From Bacillota bacterium (lineage in GTDB: Bacteria > Bacillota > Clostridia > Lachnospirales > Lachnospiraceae), in the NCBI GenBank assembly GCA_023437715.1, contig JAEZFK010000083.1:62001-126000 (forward strand): a stretch of 64,000 bases of DNA. Reading direction: 5' to 3'. Position 1 is the stretch's first letter, and every line of letters starts with the position of its first letter. The position numbers were made by a program, and so were the translations under genes. The notes beneath the pieces were generated by a model that did not search any database, was not told the DNA's origin, and saw only the letters and a program-made list of their open reading frames with translations. Shown piece by piece: positions 35,202-44,274 of the stretch.

Positions 35202-35304
35202 TGATAGAGGAAAGGTAACAACGTAAATTATGATTATTTGCCTAAAAACAGAAAGAAAAGACTGTTGAAATGTGCAGAAAATACAAAAAACAATGTGATA
35301 TTTG

Positions 35305-35348
35305 TTGACAATTATATGTGCATAAATTATGATTAGAGTGCAAATGCA
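35305..35348 (+). promoter_or_regulatory. promoter of the GH32/ABC operon with operator O2
   Basis: TTGACA (35305-35310), 17-bp spacer, TATGAT (35328-35333), then GTGCAAATGCA (35338-35348) at the expected transcription start. Repressor bound there would block RNA polymerase, and the upstream copy would allow looping. Confidence 0.75.
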
Positions 35349-35373
35349 ACAAATAACAAAGGGGGAATAAACC

Positions 35374-36825
35374 TTGAAAAACCTATTTTTTAAACCCGAC
35401 AATGCGTGGGTAGGGGATTTGATTCCTTATTACGATAGAGGGACATACTATGCGTTCTATTTACATGATTCCAGAACCAGAGAGGATGAGTTTGCGGAAG
35501 ACACCACATGGCATCTGGCGACTACCGGGGACTGCGCTGATTTTACAGAACAGGGGGAGGCCATTCCCAGAGGCTCTGACGACAGGCCCAATAAAAATAT
35601 TTATACAGGCTCTGTCATAAAAAATGAGGACGGAACCTATACTGCGTTTTACACGGCCTATAACGCTGATATTACAATCAACGGAAAGAGCGTACAGTCT
35701 GTGATGAAAGCCCACAGCCCTGATCTGATGAACTGGAAAACCCAGGAGGATTTTATTTTCACGGCGGATGATGAGATCTATGAATCCTTTGACTGGCGTG
35801 ATCCCTATGTATTTTTTAATGAGGAAGACGGATGCTATTGGATGCTGTTAGCCGCAAGGATAAAAGGAAGCGGATACCACAGAGGCGGCTGCACGGCGCT
35901 TTGCAAGTCAAGGGACTTAGATCACTGGACCTATGAGAAGCCCTTTTATGCGCCGTCCATGTATATCACCATGGAATGTCCGGAAGTGTTTCAGATGGGA
36001 GACTGGTGGTATCTGGTTTTTTCCACATTTTCCGATAAATTCACGACCCATTACCGGATGGCAAGGAGCGTAAACGGGCCCTGGCTGATTCCGGAGGACG
36101 ACGTGTTTGACACCAGAGCCAACTATGCGATTAAGACGGCCTCAGACGGAAAGCAAAGATTTGCCTTTGGCTGGATTGCGAGCAAAAAGGGAGAGAATGA
36201 TTTTGGACCGTGGGAGTGGGGCGGCACCATGGTTGCCCATGAAATTGTCCAGAAGGAGGCCTCAGGTGTTTTACAGGTTAGGCCTGCGGAGGCTATGGTT
36301 CAATATTTTAACAGGGAAATTCCTATAGAGGGAAGAACCGATTACAATTGCTCGGTGAGAGAGGAACAGGGAGAAATCCGGATTACGTCTGAAACCCTGG
36401 GAGCCGCCCTGTTTCAGGTACCTGAGTCTTCCTTTGAGCTGGATATGGATATTTACAAAAGCGATGCCGCTGAGGCGGGAATTGCGTTACATACTGACCC
36501 TGGACTTGAAAACGGATATTTTTTAAAGCTGAATTTCAGGGAAGGCACTGCGGCATGGGACATATGGCCCAGGGCTGAGCAGGGAATGTATCAATGGCAG
36601 ATTAAGGGCGATATTCCCTGTCAGGTGGAGACCGTGAGAAGGCTTCCGGAAGCGGAGGTTTATCATATGAAGTTCATCCGGGAGGATACTGTCTGCGTGG
36701 TTTACATCAACGATGAAATCGCCCTGTCTTCCAGAATGTATAACCACAGAGACGGATATGCCGGAGGCTTTGTGGTGGGCGGTACCTTGGGTATTAATAA
36801 CTGTCATATTAAAATAAGAGAATAA
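35374..36825 (+). CDS. glycoside hydrolase family 32-like protein (beta-fructosidase type)
   Basis: 483 residues from TTG (GGGGG ribosome site). An N-terminal five-bladed propeller carries the GH32/68-type triad: D15 in NAWVGDLIPYY in place of the usual NDPNG block, RDP at 142-144, and E201 in MECPEVF. A C-terminal beta-sandwich (about 330-483) ends in VVYINDEIALSSRMYN. No signal peptide, so it would act in the cytoplasm on an imported fructoside. The divergent nucleophile block suggests a distinct subfamily. It is first in the LacI-controlled operon. Confidence 0.82.
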   Translation: MKNLFFKPDNAWVGDLIPYYDRGTYYAFYLHDSRTREDEFAEDTTWHLATTGDCADFTEQGEAIPRGSDDRPNKNIYTGSVIKNEDGTYTAFYTAYNADITINGKSVQSVMKAHSPDLMNWKTQEDFIFTADDEIYESFDWRDPYVFFNEEDGCYWMLLAARIKGSGYHRGGCTALCKSRDLDHWTYEKPFYAPSMYITMECPEVFQMGDWWYLVFSTFSDKFTTHYRMARSVNGPWLIPEDDVFDTRANYAIKTASDGKQRFAFGWIASKKGENDFGPWEWGGTMVAHEIVQKEASGVLQVRPAEAMVQYFNREIPIEGRTDYNCSVREEQGEIRITSETLGAALFQVPESSFELDMDIYKSDAAEAGIALHTDPGLENGYFLKLNFREGTAAWDIWPRAEQGMYQWQIKGDIPCQVETVRRLPEAEVYHMKFIREDTVCVVYINDEIALSSRMYNHRDGYAGGFVVGGTLGINNCHIKIRE

Positions 36826-36838
36826 AGGAGAGGGAAAC

Positions 36839-38155
36839 ATGAAAAAAAGATTATTAGGATTCTTATTGTCTGCAGCCATGGTAATGTCAATGACAGCCTG
36901 CGGCTCCAAAGCGCCGGCGGCGGATTCGGGCAGCAAGGAAAGCGCCCAGTCTGCAAAGGGTGAAGATGTAACAGTGGTCAAATGGTTTGCTTCCAGGCCT
37001 GTGGACGGGGAGATTGACAAGACCATGCGGGAAATTGCGGAGAGGTACAGTCAGGAACACGGCGGAAAATGGAAGCTTGAGGTGGAGACCACGGCAGACC
37101 GCCCTTCCTACCTTCAGAAATTAAAAACCCTTATTGCAGGCGGACAGATGCCGGATATCATTGATATTGACGCAGACCCCTATTGCAAGGAACTGGTAGA
37201 CGCCGGATATCTTGTGGATGTGAAGAAGTTCCTTAAGGATGAAAACATGTATGATAAGTTTTATCCCATTGCACTGCGCTATCAGGAATTTACCGATGGC
37301 TCCATGTACACCCTGCCCCTGGAATATCATGTGGAAATGATCTGGTACAACAAAGAGATTTTTAAGGCCAATAACGTGGAAGTGCCGGGGACCGTACAGG
37401 AGTGGCTGGATGTGTGCAAAACCTTGAAGGAGAATGGAGTCACGCCTATTTCCGTAGACGGTGTGGACCGCTGGCCCGTGCAGAGATACCTTGCCATGAT
37501 GCCTTTCCGCATGACCGGAAATGATTATATCATCAATTTAAGGGATGGAAAAGCTTCCATGGGAGATGATACAGGCCGCCAGGCGGTAGAGTTTTTACAG
37601 AATATCGGACAGTATTTTAATGAAGGCTTCGGAGCCACCGATTATGCTACGGCTCAGTCCATGTTCCTTGACGGGAAATCCGCCATGTACTATATCGGGG
37701 ACTGGGAGCAGGCCGCAATGCTTGACGCGTACAAGTCAGGAAAGATTGATTACTTCTATCTTCCCACTGTAGATGGGGCAAAGACAGGGGCCAATGAATT
37801 CTGTGTGAATTCTGGAATCGGCATGGCCTTTAATACCGCCACCTTTGACGCCAAGACAAAGGATTTCATCAAGTATGTGATTGAAAACTATGGACAGATT
37901 TATGCCGGAAGAATGCAGATGTCCCCCATCAAGACAGAGCTGCCGAAAGACATCCAGTTTACCGATCTGTACTTAAGAATCCGGGATGATATGGACAAGA
38001 CCGGGGAGAACTTCTTAAAGCCGTGGGATACCTATCTGGATGCAGATACCAATACCATTATGCAGGATAACATGCTTTTGCTGGCATCGGGCGATATGTC
38101 GGCGGAGGATTTCATTAAAATCGTGGATGATGCAATCGCTTCCAATGCAAAATAA
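36839..38155 (+). CDS. carbohydrate ABC transporter substrate-binding lipoprotein (family 1)
   Basis: 438 residues. The lipobox MSMTACGS gives lipidated Cys at about residue 21. The solute-binding family 1 fold is visible from VVKWFASRPVDGE, GQMPDIIDIDADPYCKEL, LPLEYHVEMIWYNKEIF and FLDGKSAMYYIGDWEQAAM. It binds an oligosaccharide, probably a fructo-oligosaccharide or sucrose given the GH32 neighbours. The ribosome site is AAAGGAGAGG. Confidence 0.93.
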   Translation: MKKRLLGFLLSAAMVMSMTACGSKAPAADSGSKESAQSAKGEDVTVVKWFASRPVDGEIDKTMREIAERYSQEHGGKWKLEVETTADRPSYLQKLKTLIAGGQMPDIIDIDADPYCKELVDAGYLVDVKKFLKDENMYDKFYPIALRYQEFTDGSMYTLPLEYHVEMIWYNKEIFKANNVEVPGTVQEWLDVCKTLKENGVTPISVDGVDRWPVQRYLAMMPFRMTGNDYIINLRDGKASMGDDTGRQAVEFLQNIGQYFNEGFGATDYATAQSMFLDGKSAMYYIGDWEQAAMLDAYKSGKIDYFYLPTVDGAKTGANEFCVNSGIGMAFNTATFDAKTKDFIKYVIENYGQIYAGRMQMSPIKTELPKDIQFTDLYLRIRDDMDKTGENFLKPWDTYLDADTNTIMQDNMLLLASGDMSAEDFIKIVDDAIASNAK

Positions 38156-38161
38156 ATAACC

Positions 38162-38203
38162 GGGAAGCTGCCGTCTGTTCTTATATCCGGCAGCCTCCCT
38201 TTT
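38162..38203 (+). promoter_or_regulatory. hairpin between binding protein and permease genes
   Basis: GGGAAGCTGCCG (38162-38173) and CGGCAGCCTCCC (38188-38199), one mismatch, followed by TTTT. It probably acts as a partial terminator or 3' stabiliser giving more binding protein than permease. Confidence 0.65.
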
Positions 38204-38221
38204 GAAAAAGAGGAAATGGAT

Positions 38222-39097
38222 ATGGGAATTTTAAAGGACAAGAAAGCATTTCTGGTATTTTTGCTGCCTGGCCTGCTGTTTTACATTCTGGCCGTATTTT
38301 ACCCGATTGAAGAATCCATCCGTTTAAGCTTTATGGAATGGGGAGGCATAGGGACAAAAAGGTTTGTCGGGCTTGATAATTATATCCACATGTTTAAGGA
38401 TAAGGTTTTTTATACGGCACTTATAAACAATCTGATTTATCTGGTGATTGTTGTTTCCATGCAGCTGATCATAGGCCTGGTTTTTGCGGTGCTGCTGACT
38501 TATCTGACCAGGAAAGCGATTTTTGTAAAGACCTTGTATTATGTGCCGTGCATCATAACAACGGTGGCGGTTACACAGCTCTTTCGCAGCATGTATGCCA
38601 CCGAACCCATGGGGCTGATCAATCAGTTCCTGAATTTTGCAGGAATCGGCAGCATCAGCTGGCTGACCAATGTGAAAACAGTGCTTGCCGCCGTATCCAT
38701 TCCGGAGGGCTGGCGGTTTGCGGGGCTTTATATGGTCATCTTTTATGACGCGCTCATCTCTCTGGATTCGGAAACCCTGGAGGCGGCGAAGGTGGACGGA
38801 GCTACGGAATGGAAGCTTTTGTTAAAGATTAAGCTGCCCATGATAAAGGAGATCCTTCTTCTGACATTGACCATGTGCCTCACCGGAGCCTTGAGAGGCT
38901 TTGATATCCCGTTTCTCCTTACAGCCGGAGGTCCCGGCAATGTCAGCGAACTGATGTCTACCTATATGTATAAGAAAGCATTTTCCAGCAATCAATACGG
39001 CTATGGCAGCACCCTTTCCGTTTTCATTATATTGGAGAGCATTCTGGTCGTCCTCATTTTGAGAGCAATCTTTTCGGCAAATAAGAAGGAGGCATAG
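38222..39097 (+). CDS. sugar ABC transporter permease (MalF/UgpA type)
   Basis: 291 residues from the ATG at 38222 (AAAGAGGAA spaced 7 bp); the ATG at 38216 is too close to it. Six transmembrane helices, with the EAA loop LEAAKVDGATEWKLLLKIKL that docks on the ATPase. It pairs with the next permease. No ATPase gene is in this operon, so a shared MsmK/UgpC-type ATPase elsewhere is expected. Confidence 0.93.
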   Translation: MGILKDKKAFLVFLLPGLLFYILAVFYPIEESIRLSFMEWGGIGTKRFVGLDNYIHMFKDKVFYTALINNLIYLVIVVSMQLIIGLVFAVLLTYLTRKAIFVKTLYYVPCIITTVAVTQLFRSMYATEPMGLINQFLNFAGIGSISWLTNVKTVLAAVSIPEGWRFAGLYMVIFYDALISLDSETLEAAKVDGATEWKLLLKIKLPMIKEILLLTLTMCLTGALRGFDIPFLLTAGGPGNVSELMSTYMYKKAFSSNQYGYGSTLSVFIILESILVVLILRAIFSANKKEA

Positions 39098-39101
39098 TGA
39101 G

Positions 39102-39932
39102 ATGATAAAAAAGAAGATCAACAAGGCCGTTTTCTTCCTGGTGATCATGATATTTCTGGCGATTCAGATATATCCGGTTCTCTGGCTCTTCCTTGCCAGT
39201 GTGAAAACCACGGTAGAGCTTTCTGCGACTCCCTTCGCATTTCCCAGGACTGCCACAATGGCCAATTACCTGAAAATATTTGCTGACGGAAAGCTTGGAG
39301 GGTATCTCCTTAACAGTGTCAGAGTGACGGCGGTTTCCCTGGTCCTTATTATATTCCTGAGCGCTACGGCAGGCTTTGCCATTGCAAAATTCAGGTTTAA
39401 GCTTGCCAATAAGATTTATGCCTTTTTTACCTTTGGAATTATGATTCCGGTTCAGATTACACTGATTCCGCTGTTTATCTTTTACAGCAAAATGAATATC
39501 TTAAACACCAGCTTTTCCCTGGTTTTGCCTCAGGTGGGCTTTGCGCTGCCGCTGTCGGTAATGCTGTTTGTGGGATTTTATACATTTATCCCCAATGAGC
39601 TGGTGGAATCCGCAATCGTTGACGGCTGTTCTCCGTACCGGATCTTCGGCTCCATTATCTTTCCTCTGGCAAAAAATACGATCATTACCGTAGCATCCAT
39701 GTACAGTATTTTTATATGGAATGACTTTATATTTGCCAATACATTCATCAGTGACCAGAAAGCAAAAACCATTGCCCTGGGGCTTAAGGACTATGTAGGC
39801 GCATTCGGAAATGTGGACTGGGGCTCAACCTATGCAGCCATTGCCGTTTCCATTCTGCCGCCCATGATTGTTTATTTCATTTTAAACCGGTGGGTGACTG
39901 CCGGCATGACAATGGGGGCTGTGAAAGGCTAG
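39102..39932 (+). CDS. sugar ABC transporter permease (MalG/UgpE type)
   Basis: 276 residues, six transmembrane helices. The EAA loop reads ELVESAIVDGCSPYRIFGSI and the end WVTAGMTMGAVKG is the standard MalG-type C-terminus. It starts 4 bp after the first permease (ribosome site AAGGAGG). Confidence 0.94.
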   Translation: MIKKKINKAVFFLVIMIFLAIQIYPVLWLFLASVKTTVELSATPFAFPRTATMANYLKIFADGKLGGYLLNSVRVTAVSLVLIIFLSATAGFAIAKFRFKLANKIYAFFTFGIMIPVQITLIPLFIFYSKMNILNTSFSLVLPQVGFALPLSVMLFVGFYTFIPNELVESAIVDGCSPYRIFGSIIFPLAKNTIITVASMYSIFIWNDFIFANTFISDQKAKTIALGLKDYVGAFGNVDWGSTYAAIAVSILPPMIVYFILNRWVTAGMTMGAVKG

Positions 39933-39955
39933 AACCGGGAAGGAGAAAATTTAAA

Positions 39956-40641
39956 ATGATACGGAATAAGATCCATGTAAAGGCCCCGGGGAATTGGAAG
40001 AATGATCCCAATGGATTTCTCTATTATAAGGGGGAATATCATCTGTTTTATCAGTATTTTCCCTATGGGCCCAGATGGGGAAGGATGCACTGGGGCCATG
40101 CGGTGAGCAGGGATCTGGTGAACTGGGAGCATCGGAAAGTGGCTCTGTTTCCCAGCAAGCACGATGACAGGGACGGCTGCTTCTCGGGAAGCGCAGTGGA
40201 GCATGAGGGGAAAATGTACCTGTTTTATACAGGCGTGAGATATCTGGCCGAAAATCCCGAGGACATCAATCTTCACTTAAACCAGCAGTTTGCCTCTGCA
40301 CAGATGACGGTCACCTCTGAAGACGGAGTCCATTTTGATAATATAGGCGCAAAGAAAACCATCATCCCTCCTATGGAAGACCGGAATACAGGGGATCTCA
40401 CCCACACAAGGGACCCAAAGGTGTGGAGAGGAAAGGACGCATGGTATATGGTGATGGGCACCTGCTCCGGGGACCGGAAAGGGAAGCTGCTGTTTTACAG
40501 GAGCGGGGATCTGGAACACTGGTCCTATGTCAATTCAGCATCGAAAGACGGATTCAGCTGGATGTGGGAAACTATGTGGATGCCAATCTCATAGAGGTAT
40601 TTATCAATGACGGTGAAGCGGTTCTTTGCACTGTGAAATGA
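39956..40641 (+). pseudogene. GH32 sucrose-6-phosphate hydrolase-like gene, central and C-terminal part deleted
   Basis: The ATG at 39956 (GGAAGGAGAAAA) opens a classical GH32 propeller: NWKNDPNGFLYYKGEYHLFY with nucleophile in NDPNG (16-20) and RDPKVW (152-). At about 40555-40575 the frame runs into GFSWMWE and stops at 40594 before the expected ECPD acid/base motif. The overlapping frame continues QLDVGNYVDANLIEVFINDG to TGA at 40641, the last strands of the GH32 beta-sandwich. About 250 residues, including the catalytic acid, are missing, so it should be inactive. Confidence 0.75.
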
Positions 40642-40642
40642 T

Positions 40643-41902
40643 TCATTGAACCATTTCCCTTGTTTCTATTGTCTGTACATGGGTGCCCTTATATAAAACC
40701 GGTATTGCCGCTGCAATAAGGATCATCCCCATAAAAGCAGGCCCTGCATGACCGAGGGCCACATAGATCTGGCCTCCGATCACAGGCCCGATGATTCTTG
40801 CCAGGGACTGAATCGACTGACTGCCGCCCTGAATCCGTCCCTGCTCACTGGCATCCCCAGACTTGGAAACCATGCCGTTGAAGGATGGCCCGAAGATGGA
40901 ATCACCGAAGCCGAATACAAACATTCCGGCGATTAAAAAGGGATAGAAGGAGAGTAATGCCGATGCTGCAATAAGACCGTAGCCTATGATCTCGGAAGCC
41001 ATTCCCAGAATTGCGATCTGCGAATCACGAAGCCTTACAAGAAGCCTTGGCATTATGAGACCCTGTGAAATAATGTCCTGGAAGCCCATAATTGAAAACA
41101 TGAGTCCGATCAGCGCAGGCGCCCAGTGGAACGTGTCTATTGTAAACTGTGAGAAAACCGCCTGCAAGGAGCCGTTGGGAACCCAGAGCAAAAACGCCGG
41201 GATAAGGAGCCTCTTTAGGGTTTTCATGGAAAGTATGCTGACAAGCTGGGTAAATGGATTCAGCCTGACAAATGGAATCTCTTTCAGCCGGTTCTTCTTA
41301 TCAAGGCTTTCAGGCATATAGAAGAATCCGAAAATAACATTCAATAAAGTGATGGATGCTCCGAAAAACATGGGCACGGAATAGCCGAATCTGGCAAGCA
41401 ATCCGCCCAGAGTGGGACCGATGATGGAGCCTGCCCCGGCAAGGGCGCTCACCCAGCCAAAGTACTTGGTCCGCTGTTCTCTGGGAGTGATATCCGCAAA
41501 ATATGCGAAAATCGTGCTTATGCTGCCGCCTGTGATACCCTCGATGATGCGTCCGGCAAACAGCACCCACAGAGCGCCTCCCATGCCGAAGACCAGGTAA
41601 CCGATTGCGGAACCCAAAAAGCAGATTAAAAGCAGCGGACGGCGGCCGTATTTGTCGCTTAAGGCGCCAAGGCCGGGGGCTGCCAAAAACACGCAGACTG
41701 CATAGACAGAGAGGAGCAGCGTGACAACAGTGGCCTGCTCTCCCGGACTTTTTGTATAGGGCTGTACCAGAAATGGAACGACAGGTGTTATGATACTGAA
41801 GCCTATTCCGCAAAGAAACACAGACATAAGACCGAAGGTTAAAGCTTTTTTATCTACGGCTTGTTCCGTGCTCTGTTCATTATGTGATTTAGATATGGAC
41901 AT
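40643..41902 (-). CDS. MFS transporter (TetA-like drug efflux, DHA1 type)
   Basis: 419 residues, twelve transmembrane helices. Motif A GALSDKYGRRPLLL follows helix 2, and GRIIEGITGGSISTIFAYFA-type motif B/C sequence follows. DHA1 exporters of this sort expel antibiotics or metabolites in exchange for protons. It is divergent in control region from nothing on its 5' side except its own MarR gene, with which it is co-oriented. Its 3' end lies 1 bp from the GH32 remnant. Confidence 0.9.
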   Translation of the reverse strand: MSISKSHNEQSTEQAVDKKALTFGLMSVFLCGIGFSIITPVVPFLVQPYTKSPGEQATVVTLLLSVYAVCVFLAAPGLGALSDKYGRRPLLLICFLGSAIGYLVFGMGGALWVLFAGRIIEGITGGSISTIFAYFADITPREQRTKYFGWVSALAGAGSIIGPTLGGLLARFGYSVPMFFGASITLLNVIFGFFYMPESLDKKNRLKEIPFVRLNPFTQLVSILSMKTLKRLLIPAFLLWVPNGSLQAVFSQFTIDTFHWAPALIGLMFSIMGFQDIISQGLIMPRLLVRLRDSQIAILGMASEIIGYGLIAASALLSFYPFLIAGMFVFGFGDSIFGPSFNGMVSKSGDASEQGRIQGGSQSIQSLARIIGPVIGGQIYVALGHAGPAFMGMILIAAAIPVLYKGTHVQTIETREMVQ

Positions 41903-41940
41903 TGTAATTCTCCTTTCGAAAATTGTAATTTTGATTCCTT

Positions 41941-41982
41941 GGAAACATAATCATCCTAACACAATTTTGTTTCCTTGTCAAC
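41941..41982 (-). promoter_or_regulatory. promoter with inverted repeat before the MFS gene
   Basis: On the minus strand TTGACA (41982-41977), a 17-bp spacer and TAGGAT. GGAAACA (41941-41947, plus strand) and TGTTTCC (41968-41974) form an inverted repeat spanning the spacer and start region, a likely MarR site. Confidence 0.55.
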
Positions 41983-42073
41983 TAAAGGATGAAAATAAAA
42001 AATGCAGCCTGTTCTCCGTAGACCCAGACTGCCTGTGATTTCATTTCCATTATTCAAATTTATTCGTTCCGAT

Positions 42074-42547
42074 TTATTCCGACTTAATATCTACGCCCAG
42101 TTTCTTTATTTCCTCATCCAGATGCTTGCTGTATCTTTCCACCAGGCGGAGCATGCTGTCAAATTGTTCCTCGGTCACCTGCTCAAATACGGCTTTATCC
42201 CGCTCCTGAAACTCCTGGTGTATTTCCTCATGGATGTTAAAAATTGCCTTTCCCTTTTCCGTGAGCCGGAAATAAATTTCTTTCTTGTTATCCGGCTTCT
42301 GGTAGCTTTCTATCACGCCTTTTTTAATGAGCTTCTTAGTCATTTTGCTTATGGCGCCTCTGGTCATGTAAAAAGCCTCTGCAAGCTTTGTTACGTTGGA
42401 CTCCGCGTTTTTTCCGATATATTCCATACAATGTACTTCGGAAGACTTATAATCCTCAAAGCAGTCTTTCATCCTGAAAGTATTAAGCCAGGCCATCTTG
42501 TTATATAAGTCCCTGAAACCCATTATGAGCTGTTCCTCTTTATTCAT
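42074..42547 (-). CDS. MarR-family transcriptional regulator
   Basis: 157 residues from the ATG at 42547, which has AGGAGG at a normal distance; an in-frame ATG further upstream lacks this. Winged HTH: VTKLAEAFYMTRGAISKMTK with wing QKPDNKKEIYFRLTEKGKAI. It is followed by the MFS gene after a 171-bp gap and likely controls it and itself. TTCAATAATATATTGAA (42606-42622), upstream, may be its own operator. Confidence 0.9.
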   Translation of the reverse strand: MNKEEQLIMGFRDLYNKMAWLNTFRMKDCFEDYKSSEVHCMEYIGKNAESNVTKLAEAFYMTRGAISKMTKKLIKKGVIESYQKPDNKKEIYFRLTEKGKAIFNIHEEIHQEFQERDKAVFEQVTEEQFDSMLRLVERYSKHLDEEIKKLGVDIKSE

Positions 42548-42605
42548 AGCCAGTCCTCCTACCCATTGGTGCATTATCAATATTATATTAGACTTTTGCT
42601 TCTAT

Positions 42606-42622
42606 TTCAATAATATATTGAA
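42606..42622. promoter_or_regulatory. palindrome upstream of the MarR gene
   Basis: TTCAATAATATATTGAA, a 6-bp inverted repeat with 5-bp centre, about 60 bp before the MarR start; candidate autoregulatory site. Confidence 0.4.
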
Positions 42623-42798
42623 GTAATTATTTCAGGAATTGGACGAAGGCCCTGAGCATTCCGTTGTCAGCCTAGCTTTCGGTGGAACCGCCCCGGCACA
42701 ATAACGTAGCAGCACTGTTGTCCGGGTTTACAAAAATAGCCTCAGTGGTTAAGAAAATTAAGTCATGACCGTCGAAAACATGAAGCTGGAAAAATTAC

Positions 42799-42827
42799 TT
42801 GAATTTTTATAAAGCAAATGTTATAAT
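42799..42827 (+). promoter_or_regulatory. promoter of the LIV/5-oxoprolinase operon
   Basis: TTGAAT (42799-42804), 17-bp spacer, perfect TATAAT (42822-42827). Transcription would start near 42834, giving a leader of about 187 nt before the first gene. Confidence 0.75.
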
Positions 42828-42833
42828 CCTACC

Positions 42834-43020
42834 AACATATCAGACGAGAGAACAAAGGAGTCTCAAGCGTACACAGTACGGTTGCGGCTCTTTTTTGGTT
42901 TAAGAAAGCTCTTGAGGAGAACGAGGAGGTTTTCCCTGCATTTTCAGGGAAACCTCCTCGTTTTTGTTTTCTATTTGTTTCTGTTCGTCTGAATGATAAC
43001 CGATTGAGGAGGAAGCGATT
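42834..43020 (+). promoter_or_regulatory. 5' leader with two terminators; candidate riboswitch/attenuator of unknown class
   Basis: Hairpin 1 (42858-42890, GAG...GTAC/GTAC...CTC with mismatches) is followed by TTTTTT. Hairpin 2 (42921-42959) is a 17-bp GC-rich stem with one bulge, ACGAGGAGG...CCTCCTCGT, followed by TTTTTGTTTT. CTCAAG (42862-42867) in hairpin 1 can instead pair with CTTGAG (42911-42916). TCAGACGA near the 5' end (42840-42847) is perfectly complementary to TCGTCTGA (42985-42992) just before the ribosome site. I see no match to riboswitch classes I can recall. Since there is no other promoter after hairpin 2, the operon must depend on read-through. Confidence 0.6.
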
Positions 43021-44229
43021 ATGAAAAAAAGATTTTTATCTGTAACTCTTACTGCAGTAATGACGGCAGCACTTCTTGCTGGCTGTGGTTCATCTGCTCA
43101 GCAGAGCGCCGCAGGAGGGAGTACAACCGCTGCCGGTCCGGCATCTTCCCAGGACACAGGCAAAACCATTAAGATCGGCGTGTTTGGTCCTGTCACAGGA
43201 GGTTCTGCTGTTTATGGAGAAGGTGCACAGAATGCCATTACCATGGCGGTTGATGAGATCAACTCCGGCGATTCCGGCTACAAGGTGGAAATTGTAAACG
43301 GCGGAAAAATCGTAGATGACGGCGGTGATGCCAAGCAGGCAATCAATGCTTACAACAGTCTGATGAAGGAAGGTCCCAGTGCCATCGTGGGAAGCTTTTT
43401 TTCCTCCGTTACTCTTCCGGTTGCCGAGCAGGCCTCCAAGGACAATATGCTCCTTCTGGCGACAGGAGCTACCAATAAGGATGTAACCTTAAAAGGCGCC
43501 ACCATTTTCAGGGATTGTTTTATTGACCCTTATCAGGGCAAAATGGCCGCCCAGTTTGCAAAGGAAAAGGGCTGGACAAAAGCCGCCGTTATTTATGCCA
43601 AGGATGATGATTATTCCAACGGCTTAAAGGATGCATTTATTGAGAATGCGAAAGCGGACGGGATTGAAGTGGTTTATGTGGGAGAGTGTACCACAAAGGA
43701 TACGGACTTTTCTTCCCAGACTTCTCAGGCAGTGGCAAAAGGAGCCGATTTCCTGTTTTATCCCGCATTCCTTGATACGGTTCCCCTTCTGGTAGGCGCG
43801 GCAAGAGATGCAGGCTTTGACGGAGCCATCATGGGCGGCGACGGCTGGGATGGAACGGATACGGCAGGCTTTAAGGATAAGTTTGAGAACTGCTATTTTA
43901 CCAACCATTATTCCTCGGAAGATACTGCTCCGGCTGTAGTCAATTTCGTATCAAAATATACGGAAAAGTACGGTACGGAAAGCTTAAATGCCTGTGCGGC
44001 TCTGTACTATGACGCCATTTACATGCTGGTGGAGGCTGCCAAAAACGGCGGTGCAACTGATACGGCTTCCCTGGTAAAGGGAATGACCGGAATGACCTTT
44101 ACCGGTGTGGGAGGAACCTTTACTATGGATGAAAACGGCGATCCGGAGAAATCCGTAGCAATCAATACCTTTGAGGCCGGCAAGGTGAAGTGGCTTATGA
44201 CTCTTTCTCCGGAAGGAACAAAGAAATAA
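43021..44229 (+). CDS. ABC transporter substrate-binding lipoprotein, branched-chain-amino-acid (LivJ) type
   Basis: 402 residues, lipobox LLAGCGSS with Cys at about 22. Peripla_BP_6 fold: IKIGVFGPVTGGSAVYGEGA, ELKDDGGDAKQAINAYNSLM-like IVDDGGDAKQAINAYNSLM, IVGSFFSSVTLPVAEQAS and FSSEDTAP-type end. LIV-type binding proteins take amino acids and related acids. With D-glutamate/5-oxoproline enzymes in the same operon, the ligand may be one of those compounds (inference). Confidence 0.93.
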   Translation: MKKRFLSVTLTAVMTAALLAGCGSSAQQSAAGGSTTAAGPASSQDTGKTIKIGVFGPVTGGSAVYGEGAQNAITMAVDEINSGDSGYKVEIVNGGKIVDDGGDAKQAINAYNSLMKEGPSAIVGSFFSSVTLPVAEQASKDNMLLLATGATNKDVTLKGATIFRDCFIDPYQGKMAAQFAKEKGWTKAAVIYAKDDDYSNGLKDAFIENAKADGIEVVYVGECTTKDTDFSSQTSQAVAKGADFLFYPAFLDTVPLLVGAARDAGFDGAIMGGDGWDGTDTAGFKDKFENCYFTNHYSSEDTAPAVVNFVSKYTEKYGTESLNACAALYYDAIYMLVEAAKNGGATDTASLVKGMTGMTFTGVGGTFTMDENGDPEKSVAINTFEAGKVKWLMTLSPEGTKK

Positions 44230-44274
44230 AGCAGCATAAATATTACAGGAAGGTCTGAAAAAATGATAGGGGGA

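Noticed and set aside
42680..42725. GGTGGAACCG resembling a T-box antiterminator sequence
   Set aside because: No T-box stem I, specifier loop or following terminator, and it lies upstream of the operon promoter rather than in the transcript.
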